Below, in pieces: positions 38,202 to 47,686 of a stretch of 50,635 nucleotides of DNA. The position numbers were made by a program, and so were the translations under genes. Below the pieces are notes generated by a model. The model was not told the origin of the DNA. It ran no database searches and worked only from the letters and a program-made list of their open reading frames with translations. This stretch comes from Clostridia bacterium (GTDB lineage: Bacteria; Bacillota; Clostridia; TANB77; CAG-508): positions 1 through 50,635 of the forward strand of contig JAFUWA010000012.1 of assembly GCA_017477355.1 (NCBI GenBank), read 5' to 3'. Within the stretch, counting starts at the first letter, position 1. Each line of letters starts with the position of its first letter.

Positions 38202-38747
38202 ATGATAAAATTAACAGCTGCCAAATGTCCAAACTGCGGTGCAGATATTGAGGTAAATCCTCAAAGCGATACAGTAAAATGTAAATATTGTAACTGCACT
38301 ATTTTAGTAGAAGGTGCATTAAATATTATGAAAAGGAAAAACTTTTCAAAAGATGCTATTGATGATAAATGTATAGAAATTAGTAAAAAATTAAATCATA
38401 TTTTAGAATTATATATTGGAAGCAAAAATGAAATGCTTCTAATGTTAAAAGATAGAATTGGTCTTGTAAATAGTGGAAAAACAACTGCTAAAATTGAAAT
38501 GATGAAAACAGCTTATACATATGAAGAAAAAGCATTTGATGAACCATTCACTTATCGAATTGGAGATAGAACTTTAGATCATTTTGAATATAAAAGAGAT
38601 AATTCTATCGAAGTAACTTATGAATCTGATGAAATAGGTTTCTTTGCAATTGAATATTATGGAAAAATTACAAAATATGATAATTTAGATGAATTATCCT
38701 CTATTTTAGATGAAATTATCGAAGAAGTTAAAATAAAATTTCAATAA
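38202..38747 (+). CDS. Zinc-ribbon protein of unknown function
   Basis: The 181 residues begin with a four-Cys zinc ribbon (AKCPNCGADIEVNP and KCKYCNCTILVEG, residues 7-36). A soluble alpha/beta domain follows, with FTYRIGDRTLDHFEYK and an acidic C-terminus. There is no membrane helix, so it is cytoplasmic. An AAAGGAATT site precedes the ATG. Similar ribbons are found in small regulatory or chaperone-like proteins of Bacillota. The function is not known. Confidence 0.75.
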   Translation: MIKLTAAKCPNCGADIEVNPQSDTVKCKYCNCTILVEGALNIMKRKNFSKDAIDDKCIEISKKLNHILELYIGSKNEMLLMLKDRIGLVNSGKTTAKIEMMKTAYTYEEKAFDEPFTYRIGDRTLDHFEYKRDNSIEVTYESDEIGFFAIEYYGKITKYDNLDELSSILDEIIEEVKIKFQ

Positions 38748-38752
38748 AATTT

Positions 38753-38781
38753 GTATATTTTTTTCCTTTTTTGTCATAATA
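38753..38781 (+). promoter_or_regulatory. Possible SigG/SigF-type promoter of spoVT
   Basis: GTATA (38753-38757) and CATAATA (38775-38781) are separated by 17 bases. This fits the forespore sigma factor pattern known for spoVT in Bacillus. The assignment rests on a weak -35 and on the gene's identity. Confidence 0.4.
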
Positions 38782-38815
38782 AGAGTAAAATCACCAAACA
38801 AAAGGAGGAAAAAAA

Positions 38816-39370
38816 GTGAAAGCAACAGGTGTTGTTAGAAGAATTGATGACTTAGGAAGAGTTGTTATTCCAAAGGAAATTCGTAAAGTACTTAGAATAA
38901 AAGAAGGTGACCCTCTTGAAATATTCACAGACCAAAATGGAGAAGTTGTTTTAAAAAAATACTCACCTATTGGAGAACTTTCCGAATTTGCTGGAGAATA
39001 CGCAGAAACACTTTCTAAGACCACAGGTCATATAGCATGTATTACAGACAAAGACACTGTCATTGCTGTATCAGGTGGAAACAAAAAAGAATTTTTAGAA
39101 AAAAACTTAAGTAAAGAAATTGAAGAAATTCTAGAAAACAAAGAAATTTTTAAGAGCAAAGAAAATGATGATATCTCTCTTCCCATAACAGAGAATGAAG
39201 GAAAACAAAGAATTTATAATTCTCAAGTAATTTATCCTATTATTTCTGATGGAGATGTTGTTGGAAGTGTTATATTACTTGCCAAAGATGCATCAAAAGC
39301 TATGGGAGAACCAGAATTTAAAGTTGCGCAATCTGCAGCAGGATTTTTAGGATCTCATTTAGAAATTTAA
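38816..39370 (+). CDS. spoVT: Stage V sporulation protein T (AbrB-type regulator)
   Basis: This forespore transcription regulator has 184 residues. The start is GTG 38816-38818 after a strong AAAGGAGG site. The N-terminal swapped-hairpin DNA-binding domain is ATGVVRRIDDLGRVVIPKEI and IKEGDPLEIF. The C-terminal GAF-like domain (TGHIACITDKDTVIAVSGG and IISDGDVVGSVILLA) completes the typical SpoVT architecture. Its presence indicates that the organism, or its recent ancestor, makes endospores. It converges on lexA, with the structured repeat between them. Confidence 0.95.
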   Translation: MKATGVVRRIDDLGRVVIPKEIRKVLRIKEGDPLEIFTDQNGEVVLKKYSPIGELSEFAGEYAETLSKTTGHIACITDKDTVIAVSGGNKKEFLEKNLSKEIEEILENKEIFKSKENDDISLPITENEGKQRIYNSQVIYPIISDGDVVGSVILLAKDASKAMGEPEFKVAQSAAGFLGSHLEI

Positions 39371-39380
39371 ATAAAAAAGT

Positions 39381-39484
39381 AAAGCATATTAAATATGAAG
39401 ATACTTTTCGGCGGTCGACATCCTCTAGCGTTTAAGTCTACTGGAAGTCTCCATTCCTTAAGTATCTTCATATTCATATGCTTT
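39381..39484. repeat. 104-bp structured repeat, copy 2
   Basis: This copy has the same length as that at 9872-9975, and most core bases are identical. Outer arms AAAGCATAT and ATATGCTTT pair, as do ATATGAAGATACTT and AAGTATCTTCATAT. Compared with copy 1, an A-T pair is replaced by C-G and a C-G by T-A, so pairing is kept by double changes. It fills the gap between the convergent spoVT and lexA genes, where it can end both transcripts. Confidence 0.8.
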
Positions 39485-39499
39485 ATTTTTATACTTTTT

Positions 39500-40159
39500 T
39501 TACATTTTTCTAAATACACCAATTACTTTTCCTAAAATCTCACATGTAGGAACAATAATTGGATCCATTGTAGAATTTTCTGGTTGTAATCTAATATGAT
39601 CTTTTTCTTTATAAAATGTTTTAACTGTTGCTTCATCTTCTATTAAAGCTACTGCTATTTCTCCATTTTCAACTGTATTTTGTCTTCTCACTAAAATATA
39701 ATCTCCACTTAAAATACCAGCTTCAATCATACTTTCTCCTCTAACTACTAACATAAAACTTTCACTATTTCCAACAAAATCTAATGGAATTGGAAAAGTA
39801 TCTGTTACATTTTCAAATGCTAATATTGGGGCACCAGCAGTAATCTTTCCAATAACAGGAACATCTACCATTTCTTTTCCATTATATACTTCTTTTTGCT
39901 CGGCAATTTTTGTTTGTCCAGACATTCCACCTTTTAATAATTTTAAAGTTCTACCCTTTTGTTGTTCTTTCTTGATATATCCTTTTTCTTCTAATTTTGC
40001 AAGATATCCATGAACAGTAGCAGTAGATCTCAAGCCTACAGCCTTTCCTATTTCTCTAACAGAAGGTGGATATCCATTTGCCATTACTTCTTTTTCAATA
40101 TACTTCAAAATTGCTTTTTCTCTTTTATTTAAAGCATCTGGATCTTTTTTTCTTCCCAT
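39500..40159 (-). CDS. lexA: LexA repressor
   Basis: LexA is the SOS repressor that cleaves itself when RecA filaments form. The start at ATG 40157-40159 follows GGGAG by eight bases, giving 219 residues; a longer reading adds five residues. The winged-helix N-terminus is KREKAILKYIEKEVMANGYP and PSVREIGKAVGLRSTATVHG. The cleavage site Ala-Gly lies in GKITAGAPILA. The catalytic Ser is in VVRGESMIEAGI and the Lys in EATVKTFYKE. A promoter at 40203-40231 is upstream. Confidence 0.95.
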   Translation of the reverse strand: MGRKKDPDALNKREKAILKYIEKEVMANGYPPSVREIGKAVGLRSTATVHGYLAKLEEKGYIKKEQQKGRTLKLLKGGMSGQTKIAEQKEVYNGKEMVDVPVIGKITAGAPILAFENVTDTFPIPLDFVGNSESFMLVVRGESMIEAGILSGDYILVRRQNTVENGEIAVALIEDEATVKTFYKEKDHIRLQPENSTMDPIIVPTCEILGKVIGVFRKM

Positions 40160-40202
40160 ATCTATCACTCCCAAAAAAATTTTTCAAATATTTTATACAA
40201 AC

Positions 40203-40231
40203 ATCTTATCGCAAAACAAATATTTTGTCAA
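40203..40231 (-). promoter_or_regulatory. Promoter of lexA
   Basis: TTGACA (plus 40226-40231), 17 bases and TAAGAT (40203-40208) lie on the minus strand. The spacer holds ACAAAATATTTGT, a near-palindrome that could be an operator, but no classical Clostridia or Bacillus SOS box is visible. Confidence 0.65.
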
Positions 40232-40257
40232 GTCTTTTTATCAACTTTTAAAATATT

Positions 40258-40570
40258 TTATAATAGTCCTTTTATTCCCATTACAATTAGAATCATTACT
40301 TCTAAAATTAAAATAATTGGAAATCCATAAGCAAAATACCACTTTTGCGTTTTATGGCGGAATTTGTACATAGCAAAAGTGGTTCCAAATCCTCCCCCTA
40401 AAAATGTTATCATAAATAATGTCATTTCTGGAATTCTCCACTTATCTTTTTCTGCTTTATATTTATCAAGAGCCATTGCTCCAATTCCAATTAAATTAAT
40501 AATAATAAAATATAAAATTAATACTTTATGTCCGGTCTGCAGTTTGCCAAATAAATCCGTCTTGCATCAT
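40258..40570 (-). CDS. DUF1294 membrane protein, +1 recoding at one CGG
   Basis: An AGAGGAG ribosome site precedes ATGATG at 40565-40570. The frame reads MMQDGFIWQTAD, meets CGG 40532-40534 and would stop at TAA two codons later. Skipping one base gives GHKVLILYFIIINLIGIGAM and joins, without interruption, the DUF1294 body (ALDKYKAEKDKWRIPEMTLF, GGGFGTTFAMYKFRHKTQKW). The skipped-frame part is exactly the first membrane helix expected of this family. Total length is 104 codons after removing one base. Without recoding there is no ribosome site for the body. The function of DUF1294 is unknown. Confidence 0.88.
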
Positions 40571-40632
40571 TTTTCTCCTCTATTAAAATACATTATTATT
40601 TTACTATATTTTTATTTTGAAATCAATCCAAT

Positions 40633-40661
40633 TTTACTTTCCCTCTAAACTATGGTATAAT
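40633..40661 (+). promoter_or_regulatory. Possible promoter of the GC-rich gene
   Basis: An extended -10 (TGGTATAAT, box at 40656-40661) lies on the plus strand about 78 bp upstream of the ATG, with a poor -35 near 40633. It lies in AT-rich sequence, outside the GC-rich segment. Confidence 0.4.
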
Positions 40662-40738
40662 AAATATGTTCTGAATATTGTCTTTTTCAGGACATATAGC
40701 ACGTTTTGATTGCGTTGAAAAAACAAGGAGGTATCTCA

Positions 40739-40969
40739 ATGAAGGAAGACGAACAAATCTTGTTCTACTGGAACCTGCGCAAGTTTCAACCACGGGTAGA
40801 CCTGGAAATCCACGGTGAGGCTCAGAGCCTCAATTTCCGGGAGCTTTTCCCGTTCAAGGTGCGTTCCACAGACAAAACCTGTGCCCACCGCCACTACAAA
40901 CTGCCGGTATGGTTCCATATTCCGCCGGTACGCTGGTATTACCAGCACAAGCTGAACAACGCGAAGTAA
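40739..40969 (+). CDS. GC-rich foreign-looking small protein gene (76 aa)
   Basis: The ATG follows a strong AAGGAGG site. The 76-residue product (MKEDEQILFYWNLRKFQPRV...) is rich in aromatic and basic residues and ends PPVRWYYQHKLNNAK. I recognise no domain. Lines 40801-40860 and 40861-40920 are 53-55% G+C, against 20% for 40201-40260. Codon use is unlike the neighbours: CTG, CGC, CCG, and two in-frame CGG (40793-40795, 40838-40840). Under the +1 rule of the native genes, the first CGG would lead to GGG TAG and stop at 20 residues. It is therefore recent foreign DNA, an assembly join, or a non-functional import. Confidence 0.6.
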   Translation: MKEDEQILFYWNLRKFQPRVDLEIHGEAQSLNFRELFPFKVRSTDKTCAHRHYKLPVWFHIPPVRWYYQHKLNNAK

Positions 40970-40976
40970 TCAAAAC

Positions 40977-41014
40977 AGCCCCTGCTGAGCAACAAATCAG
41001 CGGGGCTTGTTTTT
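40977..41014 (+). terminator. Terminator of the GC-rich gene
   Basis: AGCCCCTGCTGA (40977-40988) pairs with TCAGCGGGGCT (40997-41007) with one bulge, followed by TGTTTTTT, eight bases after the stop codon. Its GC-rich stem contrasts with the AT-rich terminators of the native genes. Confidence 0.85.
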
Positions 41015-41073
41015 TATTATAAGGAGATCCTCCCTAGTATTCATTTTTAAAATTTAAGGAGTGTTTCTAGTAT

Positions 41074-44000
41074 TCACACAAACAATGACATTTGATTACT
41101 TTGCGTCATTCCCTTTAACACATTAAAACTTTGTAATAATTCTATTGCTGATTTTCCAAGTTTTGCTTTTGCTTGTAAATCATCAATACATTCAAATTCT
41201 CCTTGGCAAGCGCTGTTATAAATACTTTCTGCTGCAATTGGCCCAAGTCCTGCCATAGTTGAAAATGGTGGTCTTAATTTTCCATCCTCAATTCTAAATT
41301 TGGTACTATGAGATTTATACAAATCTATTGGTAAAAATTCAAAACCTCTTTCATAGAATTCTTGCACAATATCTAAATCATCCATCATTTCTTTATCTTT
41401 TGGAGATGCTGCATTTCCTAATAAATCAATTTCTCTTTTCTTGTCTTTTACCTTCTCTTCACCATTAATCATAAATTCAGCATCAAATGATTTTGCTCTA
41501 ATTGAGAAATAAGCTGCATAATATACTAATGGCTGATGAACTTTAAACCATGCAATTCTAACTGCATTCGTAACATATGCTGCAGCATGAGCTTTTGGTA
41601 ACATGTATTTAATTTTTTCACAAGATTTAATATACCAATCTGGTACATCATATTTTTTCATCAATTCTTTGAATTCTGCCCATTTTTCTGGATCTTTTAA
41701 TGCTTTTCCTTTACGAACCGTTTCCATAATTTTAAATGCTTTATCAGGTGGTAAACCTTTTTTAATTAAATAAATCATGATATCATCACGACAACAAATT
41801 GCCTCCTGTAATGTTACAACTCCTTGCTGAATTAAATCTTGTGCATTTCCTAACCATACATCAGTACCATGGGATAATCCGAGATAAACGAATTAATTCA
41901 TCAAATGTTGTTGGTCTTGTATCTTTTAACATGCCGTTGAGCAAATTTTGTACCATACTCTGGAATTCCATATGTTCCAATATCTGTTCCAATTTGTTCT
42001 GGACTTACTCCGAAGAGCATCTGTAGATGAGAAAATAGACATGGTTTCTTTGTCATCTAATGGAATATCTTGTGGAGCAATTCCACTTAAGTCCTGCAAC
42101 ATACGAATAACCGTCGGATCATCATGACCTAGAATATCTAGTTTTAGTAAGTTTCCATCAATTGAGTGATAATCAAAATGCGTTGTAATGATATCTGAAT
42201 TTGGATCATCTGCTGGGTGCTGAACCGGAGTAAATTCATAGATTTCTCTTCCTTTTGGAACAACAATAATTCCACCAGGATGCTGTCCTGTTGTTCTTTT
42301 AATCCCTGTACATCCCTTTGCTTGTCTTGCTATTTCAGCAGAAGGCATTGGTTTATGACGCTCTTCATAATAATTTTTTACATATCCATATGCCGTTTTG
42401 TCAGCTACTGTACCAACCGTTCCTGCTTTAAACGTTGTTCCTTTTCCAAAGATTACTTCTGTATATTTATGTGCTTTTGCTTGATATTCTCCAGAAAAGT
42501 TTAAGTCAATATCAGGCTCTTTATCTCCGTTAAATCCAAGGAACGTTTCAAACGGGATATCCATCCCATCTTTATCCATTTTTGTTCCACATTTTGGGCA
42601 GTCTTTATCTGGTAAATCAAATCCGTTGGCAACCCCATAATCTGTAAAATCTGAGAATTTACATTTTGGGCATCTATAATGAGCAGGTAATGAATTTACT
42701 TCAGTAATACCAGTCATAAATGCTGCTAAACTTGAACCAACAGAACCGTCTAGAACCTACAATATATCCATCCTCATTAGATTTCCACACTAATCTTTGT
42801 GCAATAATATACATAACAGAATACCCATTACTAATAATAGACGTTAATTCTTTTTCCAAACGCGTTGCTACAATCTCAGGAAGCGGGTCTCCGTAAAGTT
42901 CATATGCTTTTTCATAAGCAATATCTCGAATTTGTTGTTCACAACCTGGAATATGTGGTGGACATTTTTCTGGAGAAATCGGGCTTATTTTTTCGCACAT
43001 ATCTGCTACTTTATTAGGATTTGTTACAACCACCTCATAAGCTTTTTCTTCTCCTAAATATTCAAACTCTTTTAACATTTCATTTGTCGTTCTCAAATAT
43101 AAAGGAGCTTGTTGATCTGCATCCTCATATTTTTGACCAGCTTGTAAGATTCTTCTATATACCTCATCTTGTGGATCCATAAAATGGACGTCACAAGTAG
43201 CAACTGTCATCTTCCCTAATCGGTCACCAAGTTCCACAATTTTTCGATTCAAATTTTGAAGAGCCTCATCTCCTTCTACTCTTCCTTCTCTTTTTAAATA
43301 CTCATTATTTCCAAGAGGTTGAATCTCTAAATAATCATAAAATTTAGCAATTTCTTCTAGTTCCTCATCAGAACGGCCTTCTAAAACTGCTCTATATAAT
43401 TCTCCTGCTTCACAAGCACTTCCAATAATCAATCCTTCTCTATATTTAGAAAGCATTGATTTTAAAATTCTAGGTTTTTTATAAAAATAATTCAAATGAG
43501 AATAAGAAACTAGTTTGTATAAATTTTTCAAGCCCACATAATTCTTTGCTAAAATAATAATATGGTATGTAGGAAGTTTTTTGAAATCCGTTTCAAACTT
43601 ATCAAAGTCATCAATTGTCTTTGCTTTTTTCTCCTTTTTTGCTGTTTCAATCATTTTGTTGAAAACTTGCACTAATGTTTTAACATCATCTAAAGCTCTA
43701 TGAGCAACTTCTACAACAATTCCTAATTTATCAGCAATAAAACCTAATTTATATCTTGAAAATTCTGGATACATCGCCTTTGCTAAACGGAGCGTATCAA
43801 TATATGTATTTTTCCAAGTATATCCATATTTTTCGTAATTATATTTTAACCAAGTAACATCAAAATCTGTATTATGTGTTATAACAACAGAATCACCAAT
43901 AAACTCTATCATTTTAGGTAATACTTCTTCAATTGTTGGGCTATCCGCTACCATCTCATCTGTAATATGCGTAATATTCTGAACTTCTTCTGGAATATGT

Positions 44001-45517
44001 TTTTCTGGATTTACAAAAGTCTCAAAAGTTCCAATTTCTTTTCCATCTTTAATTTTAATAATACCAACTTCTGTAATCTTTTCTGTAATATGAGAAATAC
44101 CAGTTGTTTCCAAGTCTAGAACACAATATTCTGTATCAATTGATTGATGATTTGTTTCAAATACACATGGATCTTTATCAGGACAAAAATATCCTTCTAC
44201 TCCATAAATTACTTTAATTGCATCCATTCCTACTTTTTGAAGCAAGTGGAAAGCATCTGGAAATGCTTGTACAACACCATGATCTGTAATAGCAATAGAC
44301 TTCCATCCCCAAGAGATCGCTCTTTTGATTAAATCTGCACAAGGTGTCACTGCATCCATTTGACTCATTTGGGTATGCATATGTAGTTCTGTACGCTTTA
44401 CTTCTGCATCATCAACTCTTTTTTCTTTCTTCAAGCCAGTACTTTCAAAAATTGTATTTGCCATGATGGTAATTTCTTTAGCAAAATTATCAAATCTAGC
44501 GACACCATCAACCTTTATTCCTTTTCCGTCAATCTTTTTAATAATATCTTTTAATTCATCTTTTTTCACAAAGGCTTTGCAAGTCATTGTGCTAGAACCA
44601 TCATATAAGTCAAAAATTAAAATGGCACTTTCTGGTCTACTTCTCATTTCATTAGAATCAACACGAATAACTTCACCATCTACTACAACATTTTCCGTTT
44701 CTGTTGTAATATCAATAATCTTAATAGGATTTCCTTTTATTTTTACGCTACGAGATGCATAAATAACACCTTCTGGAAGTTCCTTTGGTGGTCTTTCAAA
44801 TGTAGTATTTTGCGTTTTTGGACCATATCCATAAGCAACTTTTGGCTGGCCAGAAGATATTTTTGGAGCTGAGCCACCCTCTCCTGAAACCGGGCTTGAA
44901 TTTTCAGCTGCTATTTGTGCTTCAATCATTGCATCCTGACTTGCCCTGTTTTCAGCTCTTCTACGTTCTGCTTCCTCATTTGCTCTTTTTAGAGCTTTTT
45001 GCTCCTCTTCTTGTAATTCCTTTTCAATATGTCTATAGTATTCGTCATCTAAACAATCCTTTATTTTAACTGTATATTTACTATTATAGACATTTTGAAG
45101 TAGGTGTTCTAAGCCCTTATCAAATTTTTTTGAGCATAAAAATTCCGCACCTTTTATTTTTAAATTGACATTCAAATTCTGACCTTTTTTCTCAATCGTA
45201 CTATTTGTCAACATTGCGCGGCTTAACGGTTCTTTAGAGGTAATATAAGAAATAATATTACTCCAATTCTCCTCAATATTTTGCTCAATTTCAACATCCT
45301 CATATTTAATATTCGTAAAAGCTCTTGCAATATTCATTCGACTTTGCAAATAATTTTCGAACTTTCCTATTTCTCCAATTGTAATTGGTTTATTGGAAAT
45401 AATATCTACTTGAAGCTTATCTTGTTTCTTATAAAGGTTTACATTTTCAAGTCTTGCATCAAGTAAATTATCGCAATCTGTAAAGTCACTGAATACTTCT
45501 TTAATGTATTTCTCCAT
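41074..45517 (-). CDS. polC: DNA polymerase III PolC, four +1 recoding sites
   Basis: This is the replicative polymerase of Bacillota with its own 3'-5' exonuclease. Four in-frame CGG codons interrupt it: 42746-42748 (Gly924, [13 protein letters not shown]), 42010-42012 (Gly1169, [16 protein letters not shown]), 41934-41936 (Gly1194, [13 protein letters not shown]) and 41879-41881 (Gly1212, [13 protein letters not shown]). Each skipped base restores the known PolC sequence, and 4444 minus 4 is exactly 1480 codons (1479 residues). Domains in order are an N-terminal OB region, a PHP domain ([13 protein letters not shown]) interrupted by the exonuclease ([20 protein letters not shown]), and the polymerase core ([13 protein letters not shown]). 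The start overlaps the preceding stop as TAATG. Confidence 0.96.
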
Positions 45518-46020
45518 TATATCATCTTATCTCCAATTACATTTTTTATTTGTTCTACCTTACTAAATATATCCTCAACAAGCTCTATTTGCATTCCATG
45601 AGTTAAATAAGTTCCTTTTTTAGGATAAATATAGATATTTCCATATCCAAATGCTTTTTGAAATCTTTTCTCAAAAAAAGTGGCCCCTTGCGTAAAAGTA
45701 ATATCCTTAATTTCTTCATATTTTAATGATCTTTCCTCTGTTTTGAATAAGAACATTTTTCCTTTAAATTCAACTCTATCCTCATAAAATTTCATTACTG
45801 TTTGATTAGATTTTCTTTTTTCAAATACCAATTTAAAGAAAATGATTAATATTAAAACAAGTATCATTAATATTCCATATAAGATTCTTTTTGTTGCAAA
45901 GCAAAGTCCTATTAATAATGCAAAAAACAAGTACACCTCAGCTAATTTTTCTGTCAAAATATATTTTGGCGAAAATACTCTTTTTAATTTTAATAACTCT
46001 TTCTCATTTTCTTTTTTCAT
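45517..46020 (-). CDS. Membrane protein with PH-like domain
   Basis: I chose ATG 46018-46020 because GGAGG lies six bases upstream; an upstream in-frame ATG overlaps the rseP stop. The 167 residues contain two close membrane helices (AEVYLFFALLIGLCFATKR and ILYGILMILVLILIIFFKLVF). A cytoplasmic PH-like domain follows (VMKFYEDRVEFKGKMFLF, LKYEEIKDITFTQG, GNIYIYP). It occupies the place where proS stands in the related Bacillus cluster. The stop overlaps polC. The function is unknown. Confidence 0.75.
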   Translation of the reverse strand: MKKENEKELLKLKRVFSPKYILTEKLAEVYLFFALLIGLCFATKRILYGILMILVLILIIFFKLVFEKRKSNQTVMKFYEDRVEFKGKMFLFKTEERSLKYEEIKDITFTQGATFFEKRFQKAFGYGNIYIYPKKGTYLTHGMQIELVEDIFSKVEQIKNVIGDKMI

Positions 46021-46043
46021 CATTTGCCTCCAAATTTTATTCA

Positions 46044-46775
46044 TTATTTAAACAAATTTCCTACATCATTCATTGTTACAAATACTGCAATTGTTAACAA
46101 TAAAAGCATCCCTAAAGCTGTTAATTTTAATTCTGTATCTTCAGACACTTTTTTTCTTCTAATCATTTCTATGATAATTAACACTATTTTTCCACCATCT
46201 AATCCCGGAATTGGCAATAAATTTGTTATTCCAAGAGAAACTGAAATAATTGCCATCAAATAGAAAAAGTCAAACCATCCACTTGTGTTAACAATCATTG
46301 ATGAGATTCCAACAGGACCAACCACTCCTGCTCTAGCTTTACCAGAAACTAATCCTACAATACTTTGGAAAAGCATAACAAGATATCTTTTCGTTACAAT
46401 TAGTCCTGCATAAGGGCTTTTATTATAAATGCTTGCTAAAACCCAAAAAAGCAATAATCCAAAAAAGATGTTAATGATTGGGCCTGCAAATACAATGGCT
46501 AATCTTTTCCAACAAGAAACATTTTTAAATGCTCTTTCATCTTCTACATCCTCTTCTTCTCCTAGCATTCTTACATAGCCTCCAAGAGGAATCATTCTTA
46601 TAAAATACTCTGTTTCTTCTCCTTTTTTGGACCAAATCTTTTTTCCAAAACCAAGTGAAAATTCTAATACTTTTACTCCTGACTTTTTAGCAATTAAGAA
46701 GTGAGCCCCCTCATGAATAAATACTAAAAAACCTATTAAAAATATAATTTTTAAAGCTCCTATTACAAAGCTCAA
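46044..46775 (-). CDS. rseP: RseP-type site-2 protease without PDZ domain
   Basis: This is an intramembrane zinc metalloprotease that cuts anti-sigma factors or signal-peptide remnants. The active-site HEGAH sits in LVFIHEGAHFLIAKKSGVKV (residues 17-36), and the distal LDG motif is in NLLPIPGLDGGKIVLI. The usual protein has 340-430 residues with a PDZ domain between the helices. Here there are 243 residues, and the central region passes directly from SIYNKSPYAGLIVTKRYL to GVVGPVGISS, so the PDZ domain is missing. The gene stands between cdsA and the PH-domain gene, as in the usual cluster but without dxr. Confidence 0.9.
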   Translation of the reverse strand: MSFVIGALKIIFLIGFLVFIHEGAHFLIAKKSGVKVLEFSLGFGKKIWSKKGEETEYFIRMIPLGGYVRMLGEEEDVEDERAFKNVSCWKRLAIVFAGPIINIFFGLLLFWVLASIYNKSPYAGLIVTKRYLVMLFQSIVGLVSGKARAGVVGPVGISSMIVNTSGWFDFFYLMAIISVSLGITNLLPIPGLDGGKIVLIIIEMIRRKKVSEDTELKLTALGMLLLLTIAVFVTMNDVGNLFK

Positions 46776-46791
46776 ATCTCATTTCCCCCTT

Positions 46792-47676
46792 TTACAAAAT
46801 AAATGCAAACATCCAAAATGCAAATGGTGCAATAAACATTACACTATCAATTCTATCTAGCATTCCACCATGTCCTGGAAATAAATTGCTATAATCCTTG
46901 ATATCAAAATATCTTTTAATAGTTGATGCTGCAAAATCACCAATTTGCCCAATAATGCAAAAGATAGCAGAAGCTAATCCTATTTTCCAATAACTAATTC
47001 CAAAATCTAAGTTAATATTAATAATGATTGTATAAATCATAGAAAGCAAAACGGCCCCAAACACACCAGCTATACATCCTTCAATTGACTTTTTAGGACT
47101 TACTTTACTAAATTTATGCTTTCCAATACGCATTCCAAAACTGTATGCAAATGTATCACTTCCCCAAGACGTAAATATCAAATACCAAATTAGATATTTT
47201 CCAGGAATAATTGTATTTTGATATACTTCCACAACAGTATCTGCAAAAGAGGTCTCTTTTAAAAAGCTTAATGTTGTTTTATCTCCTATTCCATAAATTA
47301 AAGGAATAAATAGGATAAAAGAAATGACATACATGACCCCTAAAAAAGAAAAGGAGACATCTTTTAAAGTAATTTTCATATCTGTTATAATAATATGCAA
47401 AAATAAAATTAATAAAATCGTTGGAACCAAAATTGCTAAACTCATCAATGCAATCTTAGTATTTACAATATGAATAAGGACTATTCCAATTGCCAAAATA
47501 TATCCTATCCATGATAAATTCTTTACTTCCTTACTACATGCTTTAAAGTATTCATGAATTGCAATCATAGCAATAATTGCTGCAACACAATCTATGATAT
47601 ACTTGTTGGCAAAAATAAATAAAAGAAGTACTAATGGAAAGCCAATTAGCCCTGTTAAAACTCTCTTAACATTCAT
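46792..47676 (-). CDS. cdsA: Phosphatidate cytidylyltransferase
   Basis: The enzyme makes CDP-diacylglycerol from phosphatidate and CTP for phospholipid synthesis. ATG 47674-47676 follows AGGAGAAAAAGA, giving 294 residues; an in-frame ATG further upstream overlaps uppS and has a poor ribosome site. About eight membrane helices are present. The signature near the C-terminus is complete: KDYSNLFPGHGGMLDRIDSV, preceded by SPKKSIEGCIAGVFGA. It lies between uppS and rseP. Confidence 0.94.
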   Translation of the reverse strand: MNVKRVLTGLIGFPLVLLLFIFANKYIIDCVAAIIAMIAIHEYFKACSKEVKNLSWIGYILAIGIVLIHIVNTKIALMSLAILVPTILLILFLHIIITDMKITLKDVSFSFLGVMYVISFILFIPLIYGIGDKTTLSFLKETSFADTVVEVYQNTIIPGKYLIWYLIFTSWGSDTFAYSFGMRIGKHKFSKVSPKKSIEGCIAGVFGAVLLSMIYTIIININLDFGISYWKIGLASAIFCIIGQIGDFAASTIKRYFDIKDYSNLFPGHGGMLDRIDSVMFIAPFAFWMFAFIL

Positions 47677-47686
47677 TCTTTTTCTC

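Noticed and set aside
40203-40260. LexA operator upstream of lexA
   Set aside because: Only a near-palindrome ACAAAATATTTGT is seen; no known SOS-box consensus, so it is not listed as an operator.
40932-40946. GCTGGTATTACCAGC palindrome inside the GC-rich gene
   Set aside because: It lies within the coding region and can be explained by codons; there is no second copy or insertion-site signature.
41033-41071. CTAGTATTCA repeated twice beside the GC-rich gene, as a target-site duplication
   Set aside because: Both copies lie on the same side of the gene rather than flanking it, so they do not mark an insertion.
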